Below are positions 35,901-46,255 of a stretch of 64,000 nt of DNA, one piece after another; within the stretch, counting starts at the first letter, position 1, and each line of letters begins with the position of its first letter. The translations under genes were made by a program, and so were the position numbers. Origin of the DNA: Azolla caroliniana (lineage: Eukaryota > Polypodiophyta); assembly GCA_043228905.1 (NCBI GenBank), contig JBHGNT010000002.1, positions 25,606,001-25,670,000 on the forward strand. Direction: 5' to 3'. The notes under the pieces were generated by a model. That model searched no databases, had not been told where the DNA came from, and saw only the letters and a list, made by a program, of their open reading frames with translations.

Positions 35901-36925
35901 CTATTATCTATTTTTAAGATTTTATGTGTATCATTCACATAACAAGATCCCATTACTCATAGATTTTCTGGCTGTACCATCCACATACTATTTACTTCTA
36001 TAACCTTGTATACATGTCCCACATAACAAGATTCTATCATAAGATTTTCTATGTACTATTCCGAATAACAAGATTTCAATTATTATAAGATTTTGAAAGT
36101 ATCATTCCAGAACAAGATTTTGTATGCACCATTCCACATAATGAGATCTTATTTATTCATAAGATTTTTTTACGCATACCATTCCAAGAGTTTCCAAGCC
36201 ATCCCATCAACATCAACAGTTAAGATGGCAATGGCTATATGCTCGGGGGCGATGTAGTTATGTCCCATTGTCTTGGAGCTTTGTAATGCTGCCTCAAAGA
36301 CTCGTTTGGTCGATGAAGAGAAAGGCATTTGACTGGGAGATATGTTACCTGGATTTGCATTTTGTGTCGATAAAGATCGGGCAGCTTCTCGTGCTCTCTC
36401 TATGGTCACACCCGAGCGAAGAAAACCTTCACTTGCTCTATCTTCAGCAATCAAACCTAGCAAGAGTTGTTCTGTACCAACCTCTTGTTTATCGAATGCC
36501 TTGGCTTCTTTTTGCGCGAGCATAACTGATTTGATGGCCCTTTCCGTAAATCGTTCGAATACTGCAACAACAATAGTAGGTCTGGTAACACGTGATTTGG
36601 TCATTGATTTGTATGCAATTTGTCGAGATGCCAAATAATTGAATCTCTCAGATGTCGAGAGATGTCGCCCTCCCAAATCATCAGATTTACGCAAACCATG
36701 GTGCGAAACTGAGGTTGGAGATTTGTGGTGTGAAATGGAGGAGGATAATCGGAATCGGACACTGTTGGTGATAACATTGGCATTGAAGCGAGCTCCACGA
36801 GAATGATGAGAAATAATTCTTTGATCCCCTCTTTTCTTCCTGGATGATGAAGACGACAACGTAGTTGATGAAGAAGAAGAAAAAGGCAACGCACATGCAG
36901 TGGATGCGAGTGGGATGACCTCCAT
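29958..36925 (-). CDS. CLPD: Plastid Clp protease chaperone ClpD (ERD1-like), 12 exons, 997 aa
   Basis: Exons (5' to 3'): 36925-36180, 35683-35535, 35114-34885, 34738-34630, 34530-34397, 33995-33894, 33792-33511, 32037-31889, 31783-31489, 31284-31051, 30775-30539, 30284-29958 (TAA). A Ser/Arg-rich N-terminus of about 115 residues looks like a plastid transit peptide. Then come the Clp N domain ([20 protein letters not shown], from 123), AAA module 1 (Walker A GEPGVGKT 348-355, Walker B LLIDEVH with Asp419), and a long middle region including [15 protein letters not shown] module 2 has Walker A GPTGVGKT 712-719, pore loop GYVG 759-762 and Walker [11 protein letters not shown]. The C-terminal D2-small domain has [10 protein letters not shown]. 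The wording [11 protein letters not shown]-like ([20 protein letters not shown]) and the lack of a ClpC-type UVR linker point to ClpD. It should act as an HSP100 unfoldase feeding the stromal Clp protease. Introns 1 and 2 are made largely of repeats of their own 5' splice junction. Confidence 0.95.
35223..35546 (-). repeat. CLPD: Tandem repeats of the exon 2 donor region filling ClpD intron 2
   Basis: On the minus strand the junction CGGA|GTAAGAAATGTACTATA starts a series of about 73-bp units. Each begins TGAGCNAGAAAGGTRCTATAA, then has CTATAGCAAA and ends in a TTTTATCTC-like stretch. Unit starts (plus coordinates) are near 35483, 35411 and 35338, with a fourth diverged copy near 35240. Confidence 0.8.
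35762..36187 (-). repeat. CLPD: Tandem repeats of the exon 1 donor region filling ClpD intron 1
   Basis: On the minus strand the junction TTGGAATG|GTATGCGTAA (36187 down) with its AAAATCTTAT tail is repeated seven or so times, for example TGGAATGGTGCATACAAAAT, TGGAATGATACTTTCAAAAT, CGGAATAGTACATAGAAAAT, TGGATGGTACAGCCAGAAAA and TGAATGATACACATAAAATC. Units are 35-75 bp. Each includes the bases corresponding to the end of exon 1. Confidence 0.85.
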
Positions 36926-37013
36926 ATGATGATGTTAACGTGTCTCTCCCACCAGGATTCTCTCTTTGAGATGGTTCTGTCTCTGGATCGCCCACTTATA
37001 TTCCGTTTGAGGG

Positions 37014-37017
<4 letters not shown>

Positions 37018-37077
<60 letters not shown>
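37018..37077. repeat. CT dinucleotide microsatellite upstream of ClpD
   Basis: About 29 uninterrupted CT units 92 bp upstream of the ClpD ATG, flanked on both sides by the same 16-mer ccgtttgagggattct (37001 and 37077 region). The tract therefore sits in a duplicated leader segment. Confidence 0.9.
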
Positions 37078-37080
<3 letters not shown>

Positions 37081-37255
37081 TTGAGGGATTCTCTCGATCT
37101 CGACTTACTCTGTCTGAAGCGATTATCTGGGAGACGGGTAGATCGCCCGGGTTGCTGTTCTGATTAAGGTATTCTTTCTCTCTGTCTGTCTGTCTCTCTC
37201 TCTGTCTCTTGAGGATCGCCCAATCACTCTGCTTGAAGCGATTCTAAGTCAGATA

Positions 37256-37573
37256 TAATAATAATAATAATAATAGGGTTGGCCTCTCTGTCTCTGTCTC
37301 TGCCTTGCCTTTTTTCTACGGTGCCGATCTCTCCCATATGAAAGAGAGAGAAATGTAAGAGAGAGAGAGAGAGAGGAGACGTGTCGGCTGACGTTAGTTG
37401 GGGGGGGGGAAGAGTCGGAGGTACTCCTCCTACTGCTGCGATTGATGATTACACAGAGAGAGAGACAGAGAGAGAGAGATGGAGGGGAGGGAGGGAGGAA
37501 AAGAACAAAATGGAGAGATATGTACATACGATTCCATGAACAAACAAACAGACACACTGTGAGATGATGATGT

Positions 37574-37613
<40 letters not shown>

Positions 37614-37756
37614 GGGAGACCCCATCACCATCTCCATCATCAAATCATGAGCGAAGGTGTGTGCACACAATGTATGTATGTATGTATGTATGTATGTATG
37701 TATGTATGTATCATGTATCATGTATGTATGTATGTATCATGTATCATGTATGTATG

Positions 37757-37788
<32 letters not shown>

Positions 37789-37835
37789 TGTATGTATGTA
37801 TGTATGTATGTATATGTATGTATGTATGCAAAATG
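37256..37835. repeat. Cluster of microsatellites: AAT, GA, GAT and ATGT types
   Basis: AAT run at 37256-37275, GA runs at 37337-37376 and 37456-37482, GAT run at about 37566-37612, and a long ATGT tetranucleotide array at 37669-37828 broken by ATCATGTATC. Open frames through these are low complexity. Confidence 0.9.
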
Positions 37836-38823
37836 GGAATAATGGAGGAGGAGGAGGAGAGACTACTCGAGGAGGATGAGACCTTTGCACTTACGTCTAT
37901 TGGACAAATTGCTCGCCCATCGGTTCTCACTATCATGTTCTCAGGCCTTGTGTCCACTGCACATAACACACAGCATGCCCATACAACACATTGTTTCTTC
38001 GCACCATGAAATTGATTGCCTTTTTACCACCCCACAACAACGTAGACCTTTTGCTTTTGTGGTTTTCAGTGATGGCCTCCCATAATAACCCTTGACATCG
38101 TGGACAATGGCATCATATATGTATGGACGATCATCCTTGACTATTTGTATAATGTCTAGTTGGCAAGTTCTCTATTAGGGAGAATCAAGAGAGATAATGG
38201 GCAGTCGTCAAGATATGCACACAAAAGCTAGGACAACTAAATAAAAAGTTATACATGTTCGATATATGTTATGTGTAGGGGAAGTGTGACACATCAACAT
38301 GGTTGCATCCCGCGTTGCCATATCTCAACTATGCAAATGAAGTCAACTACATGTGGGACTTACAAATTTTGGTCACTGCCCTTTCATTTCATGTAACATT
38401 GTCATACAAGACCATTCTAGTCATCACTACAAAATTCAACGGTAGCAATCTATGTTGACATTTTGCATGCCCCTATTGTGTTATTCACCACATCTCACTT
38501 ATTAACCCATGACAAAGCAACAATAGCAAACGATATTTTCATTACAACATCCATTGATCGCACTACTTAGTTTCCACGTTCTTCGTAGTTGTAGGAAAGT
38601 TTATTATATGAAATATGCACAATATGTAACTGGATATGTTTTCCTCAATTCTAGGTGCCATTTCCTAACGTGTCCTCAAAAATTATACTGATTATATTTG
38701 TTTTTGTGTTTGAGTTTAGGCTAATCTCGATTGCACAATTATGTCTACCTATAATCATAGCATTTCCAAAAAGTTGAGACATGAATGTACTTGTGAAGAT
38801 ATTGTTTTGAATCTCATAGTACG

Positions 38824-39470
38824 TAAATTTCGTGTTCGTCAGGCTTATCATTCGTTTTCCTACGTTGGAAAACGAACACGAATGATATTAAAAAGTTTGT
38901 GTGTTTTTTTTTCCTTTTTTCCCTCTTCTTCTCTGCACGTAACGTTACGCTCTCCTCTCCTCTCCCACCTAGCCTCCAACGATCTGCACAGTGCACACTG
39001 CTTACCAAGTTTCAACGACTCACGACATTCAGGTATGATTAGAATTTAGGTTTAATAATCGCTATTAGGGTTTAAATTTCCAAAACGAAATTTCAGAATT
39101 TTCTCTGATGAAATTTCAGAAATTTTAGAGATGATCAGACATGAAATTTCAAAAATTTCATGGCTGAGATTTCAGACATGAAATCTCTGAATGAAGATTA
39201 GGAATCTTCGTTTTGATTAACACCTCATTGAGAATTTTTTTGAAGAGTAGGATTTTGGATAGTTGTTATTAGAATTTACGAAAAAATGCATATTATTGTT
39301 AAGAAGGTAATGTGTTTTTTTTTTTGCAATTTTTAAAATTTTTTTTACCTTGAAAAAATATTTATCTTATAGTAAATAGTTTAACCAAAAGTATGGTATT
39401 TATCATTCTTCGAGGGTGTTTACCCTTCTCGAATGATTGAATCATTCTCGAACACGAATGCACGAATGGT
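38824..39470. mobile_element. Possible foldback element (weakly supported)
   Basis: Near the left end ttcgttttcc (38851-38860) pairs with ggaaaacgaa (38867-38876) around a 6-nt loop, and cgtgttcg (38831-38838) pairs with cgaacacg (38873-38880). The right end carries cgaacacgaatgcacgaatg, an inverted match to ttcgtgttcg on the left. A gtacg occurs just outside both ends. The interior holds repeated gaaatttcaga motifs and no protein. Confidence 0.35.
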
Positions 39471-41556
39471 ACGCATGGTTCATACTATGGTTTTGATATT
39501 GTTCATATGTCGGTGACCTTAAGTGTGGAGTTCAATGTGTATCCATCTATGAGGTGTCAATGGTCATACAACTTATCATGGGTGATTCAATATGTTTTAT
39601 GCCTTGCATTCAAGGATACTAGTACCCAGCCATCATTATTCATTAGAATTATAACTCTCATAAGAGTTAATTTATTTCCGTGACCTAAATGTATTTTTTT
39701 AGTTGCAACTTCATTGGGTTTCCGAAAAACATAAAATTGCTCAAATGCAAAGAATTATTCAAAGTTTGGATTCTCCTTCGTGCATGCATATACATGCACA
39801 ACTTTTGTCATCTAGGGACAAAGCTTATCATGTAAAGAAATTAATCTTGTGGAAAAGTGAATCAAGAGCTTTCCTCCCATTGACGAATGACCATGTAACC
39901 ATTAAAGTTTGACCAGTACAAAAAATTCAAGGAGCCGACTTTCTACTTTTTGACATTACATTCTAAGATTTGTCATTAGAAAAACACACTTGTTTAAGAA
40001 GTATTTGATTGCAAAATGCTAAACAAATCAAAATTGTAGTGATATGCACGTCGAGACATACAGATTTGAGCCTCAACACCTTTTTATATGCACTGGATTG
40101 TGAAGACCTATTTATATATTTTGAATGTTTTTCTTTGGTCGTCGATCCAACTTCTCAATATATATGGTTTCTAGGTTAGCATGCATACTTTTAGAAGGGA
40201 AGCCAATTTGAAATGCACTACATGTCTCTAGCTTGAAAACAAACTAATACGAAAGTCATGTTTACATTCCAAAAACTTTCAAGTTAAGCACGTGGAAGTT
40301 TTATGTGTAGAGTAATTTGACTATAAAAAACAAGTCATGTACTTGAAAGATAATGACAAAACATTGAGCTTAAGTAGTCACGGATCAATTTATTCAATAA
40401 ATTATAGAACCTTATTACTTTCATACAATATAGGTGGTTCAATTGCATTATTGATCTCTATTATATGGAAGTATTGACTTTAAAGTTTAAAGTGTTCACG
40501 TTTATTAGAACCCATGTGAGCAACATACTTTTATAATGTTATGAGTCATATAATATGCATAATATCCCACGTCAAGGAATATGGCACTTGATCACAAAAC
40601 ACCATCAATCATATACACGCACTTTGTTTGAATAATGTTAATAATGAATATCGACTTTGCATTTACAAGCAAAAGCATTTGTGTCACCGAAAGGACTTGA
40701 TTTGTGGTGTTCCCCCTAGGGCCTAAGAGTAAATCATATTATCACGCATTAAAACTTCAATAGTAATGTTGTATTGTAGATGGGAATTTGGAAGTGAAAC
40801 GTTAATAGAACAATCTAGATTTCTAGGACATGGCAATAATTATTAAATACCTATGTCACACACTGAATGTTTTGTAGAAGTTGATTCCTCACTCATTTTG
40901 TGTTCGAATATAATTATGGTAAGGTTGGTACCTATGTCTATCATTAGGCTTAGATGCATGAATATACTTGTCTTCTAAATAAACTTGATGTTTAATGATT
41001 CAATTATTAATAGTTTGTCTCAGATACATATCTTTTGAGTTCTCAATTATTTGTTACATGTTCAAGTACATATGGTTAATCGATCTAACTAAACATAACC
41101 TTATGATAGTTGTGAATATGGTTAAATTAAACCTTGTGGTGCCCAAGCACCAACTAACCTATTAAGTACAATCAATGAAAAGGGAGATGTTTTTAATGCT
41201 CTACACGACATAGTCAATGGGGCTAATAAACTAATATGAATTTTCTAATATATTTATTTAGCTAGCCATTGAATTGTGACGTGATATCAAGCATATGCAT
41301 AATTGTGTTTATGATACATTTCAACAACCAAAAATGGATTAATGCCACAATTCCCTAAACGTTGCAACCCTCATACTTATGCCATATATGAGCACGAAGA
41401 TGTTCATGATACATAGTGTTAAACAAGTTGATAATGTAATTAAAGAATCCTTCTAAACGAGAGAGACTTGAGTATAAGCATGAAGTAGTGAAGATAGAAA
41501 GGGTTGTATTATCATCTTGTTTTAATAACAAACATTGATTTACGAAAATAATAGAG
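39471..41556. other. Intergenic region, no gene seen
   Basis: AT-rich DNA with open frames under 110 codons and no domain I recognise. Confidence 0.5.
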
Positions 41557-41564
41557 AGTATAAG

Positions 41565-42896
41565 TAGGAATCGACAATGGTTCAGTTTAGGCTTAAACAG
41601 TTTGGTTGTATCCAAGCCAAACCGATTAAGCCTAAACCGTTTTGGGGTTCTCAAACCTAAACTAAACCAAACCAAACCGATCCCTAAACCGGTTTAGGAT
41701 CCGGTTTCTGAAGCAGTTTGTTAACCAGTTTGGGACAAAAAAGTTGAAGATACCCAAAAAACACACCTACCACTACCACTTCCACTTACCCTTCTTCTCC
41801 TCCTCTTAACTCCCACCCCCTCGGCCTTACCATTGATGAGTCTAACTCAAATCCAAGTCCCACTTTCATGTCTCCCTCTTTGTAGACTACTATGATTTGT
41901 CAACTGACATCCATGAATCCCTTGTCTCCCACCACCTGACCCACAAGGCCCGAGGCTATGGCCACCTATCACTCTTGGAATGTTGGATGTAATCTACAAA
42001 AGAATCATAAAAGTAAGATTCTCTCATCTGATTGGGTTGTTGACATAAGGAAATGGTTTAGAAGATGGGGTTTAGATGTCAATCTTTTAGAGCTTTCGGG
42101 CAATGCTATGCAATATGTAATGATCAAGGAAAGGTTGGTGGAATCATCAAGGATGAAGTGGGAAGATACTAAGAGGACAAAGCTATAATAATACATTGCA
42201 AATGTCAACCTTGAATGTTGATCTCAATATAAAGCAAGAAGGCCTATTGATCGTATCCAACTGTATCTCATTACCAATATGAGTAGTAATGCTCGTAGAG
42301 CCCTTACACTACTTCACACTCGATCTCACAAGTTAGGTATTGAAGTTGCATCATGGTATGAAAATGTAACTTATTTGAAGACATGCAAAGTATGCAATGA
42401 AGACATGGTAGAGGGTGAATGTCACTTGCTCTTCACATGCTCGACATATAGTGCAATTCGTTCAAGATATGTTGACATACTAAGAGGGAGTGATAACTTA
42501 AATGTCATACTTAAGACACCACCAAGAAGGTTGAGCTCATATGTGTATGCTTTATTCAGGAATAGAGACTTTGTGCTTCAATGTATGAATACCCCTTCGT
42601 AGGAAGGAGACATCTATAAAGAACACATGTATACTCTGGTCCCATAGGTCAAAATGGAAGTATGTTGCCTGTGGCTTCCTGTCATTCTCTTTATCAACTT
42701 TCAAGTTCTAAGTTCTAAGTTCTAACTGTCTAATTTCTAACTTTCTAAACCCCAATTCTTAAATAAGATAAACAACTTAACCGGTTTGAGCCGGTTTGGC
42801 AAGGCTCAAGCCAAACCAAGCTGCTAAGCTACTAAATCGTTTTAAACCATTTTAGCTAAACGGTTTAGGCTTGAGCCAAGTTGTTGCCGATCTCTA
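41565..42896. mobile_element. hAT-like DNA transposon, 1332 bp, carrying a LINE fragment
   Basis: An identical 8-bp direct repeat, agtataag, lies immediately outside both ends (41557-41564 and 42897-42904), the target size made by hAT transposases. The left terminus is TAGGAATCGACAATGG and the right terminus read inverted is TAGAGATCGGCAACAA, with similarity continuing for about 34 bp to CTTAAAC/CCTAAAC. Both subterminal regions are crowded with AAACCGG/CCGGTTT motifs, as is usual for plant hAT elements. There is no transposase, so it is non-autonomous. About half its interior is a LINE C-terminal coding fragment. Confidence 0.88.
41950..42655 (+). pseudogene. LINE C-terminal coding fragment inside the hAT-like element
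   Basis: The plus strand is open at 41958-42186, then from about 42195 to 42602 in two nearby frames. It contains LLHTRSHKLGIEVASWYEN and CKVCNEDMVEGECHLLFTCS followed by YSAIRSRY, the same Cys/His arrangement seen at the end of the LINE at 1-1711. Two adjacent stop codons lie near 42186-42190. No reverse transcriptase motifs are present. Confidence 0.8.
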
Positions 42897-43562
42897 AGTA
42901 TAAGTAAAATTGCATGGCATACAAAATGTGATATGAATATGTCAATGAACGTGGGTGATACATTTAAATAGGCAAAATGGTCATTAACACATTGGATCCC
43001 CTAGTTCCCTTTCATAGAGGGTGTTCAAAATTGTTCATTATGCACCCATCATAAAGCTTTACTTCATTGGCCTTTTCTACAACATTGATATTGGCGTTGG
43101 TACCGAAGGAACAAGGCTAAATAGAAAAAGGGAGCAAGAGACGAGGAAAGAGACAAAGATCTTGTAATCACTTTAGAGTAAAAGACCTAAAGAATGTAAA
43201 TGATTTGTAAAGGTTACTTTTGGTGCTCTTTTCAGCCATTGGGTCACATTTATAACTTTTTAGAATTATGACTTTCCCCTTGGTCTCTCTCTCTCTCATC
43301 GTTTTGCCTTAATCATTGACCAATAGAATTTGAAATGTAAGCTCAAATCTTTGCAGTAGATGTGGTTGGCATCTACTTATCCATAAATTATAGTGTGTTT
43401 CGATATTTATATTATTCGTTAATTATGTGATTAATTAAGATTTTAAAGTGCAAATTAAAGTCTTCACATTATCACAATACAATGCATACGTAAGGTTTGT
43501 CACAATGACTAGTCACTGCCCCCATCTCACCAAAAATGTGTATGCAACGAATTGAGAAGGAA

Positions 43563-44765
43563 ATACAGGCTAATATAGTTAAGTAGGGTGACTATTTTAT
43601 TTGATAGACTTTGTTTTTGGTCTAAAAGAAGAATAAAGTAGGTTTACATGGGAAACATATATAAGTTTTTGTAAGTCAAAAACATTATCACATTCAAATT
43701 GACATTCAAATGGACCGATTAAGAAAGTTGGTGTATGGACTAGATATTTTGTTGATCTCACAAATAATAAGGTCCATGCTCTCCCAAAACCCTCCCCTTT
43801 TAGCAACAAATCAACGTGGACATATTCATCATTATAATTTATAACCAAGTAGGAAATATCCATGTAACTATGAATATGCATCTGGAAATTGCCCTACCCT
43901 TAAAACAATAAACTTGGACTTGGCAAGAGCTCATGGAAGCATTGGGATTATACGTATGTGTTACAACTTTGCTCATGGAAGCATTGGGATTATACGTATG
44001 TGTTACAACTTACCATAGACACCCAAAAAATAGACTTATGCCTGTCCCATGAAGAAAACAAATAATTAAGGTTTGCTAAAGTGGACACATGTCCCCACAA
44101 ACAATAATGTGTATGGTCTCACAAGACCCCTTCAAAATCGAACCAACAAGGAAGTGTCCATCATTATACTTAAGTAGGATGACTATTTTACTTGACAAAT
44201 AGTTTTAATGGCCAAAATATAGAATATGTTAGCTACTACTAGGTTCATATTTCAAACATATTCAAATGTAAATCGTAACAATCCTAATATAGATATGCAT
44301 ATATATGCTTATGGAAATTGCCCTCCCCATGAACAATAAGAAAGGTGGTAGGAACACGTGCAAGCATTGGGACTATACATTAAAGATGCTACTTTATATA
44401 GCCCAAAAAATAGTGTTTCTCATTGTCCAACGAAGAAAGTTAAAGTTGATCAATAAGGTTCATTGAAGTGAATTAGTCACTTTGTCTATCTATCAAATAT
44501 TAAGGTGTATGCACTCCGTAACCCTGTTAGAAATGAACCAACCAATATCCATCATTATTGCTAAGTAGGACGACTACTTTACTTGACAAATTGGGTGTTT
44601 CGTGAAACTATAGAACAAGGTACATTCATATGTCAAACATATATAAGCCTAAACGTCAACAATCCTACCATAGTTATGCATATGAAAATTGTCCCAACCT
44701 TAGACTACCAACAAGGAGTACATGCAAACATCTGTATTTTACATTGAAAATGTATGTTACAGTGC
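43563..44765. repeat. Diverged tandem repeats with units of about 370-590 bp
   Basis: The marker aagtaggatgactattttac occurs in variants at about 43581, 44171 and 44564. A second marker, ggaaattgccct, is seen at 43883 and 44315, with a variant near 44680. Inside the first unit a 43-bp direct repeat (gctcatggaagcattgggat and on) is present twice, at 43929 and 43972. Confidence 0.75.
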
Positions 44766-46255
44766 TGTTGTAATCTTATTAAGAAAGTTGTAAATAACCA
44801 ACGCTCACTTAGTAACCAAAAGCTTGTTACAAAATTAACTAATGTTGAACCAAGCTCATAGACAAGCATTTCAAATTAGTCCAGCAAAATACGAATCAAC
44901 TTTGCTCCTGATATTCAAAATTTACCATTGGAAAACAATAATTGCATTAATTAAGGCAATGCTTAAGAAAAACTGTACAAGTAAAGAAAGTCATAATGAT
45001 AAAGCTCAAATAAGAAAAACGAACAATAAAAGTTTACTTTGTCTGGCATAAAATTTCATATTATCTTGTCTGGCTTGTTGTTCTACTCAATGTTATGCAT
45101 AATTGTACAAAAATTCTTCCACTCTTATCACTGTTTGAATGTTACTTTTACCTTCAAATCAGACAACATATAATTGCTTGGGCTGGGGTCAAAATATTCG
45201 TAATTTTCCTTTGTATCAAGTAATAATCACCACATCCTTTATTCATAAGATATTGGAAAAAGATGAAAGCTTCTCGTATCAATTAAAAAAAAAAGATTTA
45301 AGGCAGTGTTCGCATTGACTGGGGAGTGTTGGCATTTGGGTAAACAAAAAAACATCAGGTAATTCAACCTTTGACGTTATCAAATAACGAAACATCAGAT
45401 AATTCAATGGTCAACCTTCACAGTTAGATAACAGATAGAAACACTGACTCACATATTTGCAATTTAATTTAACAGTAACAAACCAAACAATTGTGTCACA
45501 ATATATGCAGTTAACAGGGTGCTTTTGAAAACCAGACACCCTCTAGATCATTGTCTTTGGTTTTATCTAGAATTAATGATCAAATTAAATTGCATGGGGT
45601 CATACATTCATGAATCCACTTGCCAAGGTTCCCCAATAGATGCCTAAATGATTGCATGGATTTTGATGTGATCTTCCACACAAGGCTGATTTATGCTGAT
45701 TATGGAACTTGAGCATGTTAGAATAGTAATATTCATTTGGAGATACACTTGCACTTAGAAAGCTCAATGATCAGAACATGTTTTATGGAGAATAAACTCC
45801 TGTTTGTTGAGGATCATTTTATAACCACCTGCTTTGTAGAAATGGAAACTCATTATTCCACTCAAAAGAATTATAGCAATATTTCAACGAGCACGTAACC
45901 GCTTCCAATACAGAGCACTAGAAGACTTGCCAGGAATGATAAGTCGCCCTCCTAAAAAAGAGGGAATATTTCACCAACTGCCATAGAAGTTTTCCTTTTT
46001 TCCCCCAAAGCTCCCCTGTTCAATACACGAGACAGAGACAGAGAGAGTGAACGAATTAACCATAATCATCTAAAATAGCATACATAATTGCTCAAGTAAT
46101 TCAGGTAATAAAAAATAAAAAACATCCGGTAATTCAAGGTTTCCCCTCAAGCGAAAAATATTTCACATAATTGTTTTCAAAAAAAGTGGAAAACATACCT
46201 GGATGTATTAGATACTGATGCCTACACTGTATATATCCCCTAGAGTTAAATGACA
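44766..46255. other. Intergenic region 3' of the ISN1-like gene
   Basis: No gene recognised. It contains short dispersed repeats such as aacatcaggtaattcaa (near 45351, 45390 and 46120). Confidence 0.45.

Noticed and set aside
37669-37830. Regularly repeated ATGT array as a possible CRISPR-like structure
   Set aside because: Simple tetranucleotide repeat without unique spacers, in a plant nuclear context.
37449-38009. Several open frames on both strands around the ATGT and GAT arrays
   Set aside because: Low-complexity translations of microsatellites (CMYV and THIH runs).
41355-41675. 106-codon minus frame overlapping the left end of the hAT-like element
   Set aside because: It crosses the transposon terminus and reads through the subterminal CCGGTTT repeats, so it is chance.
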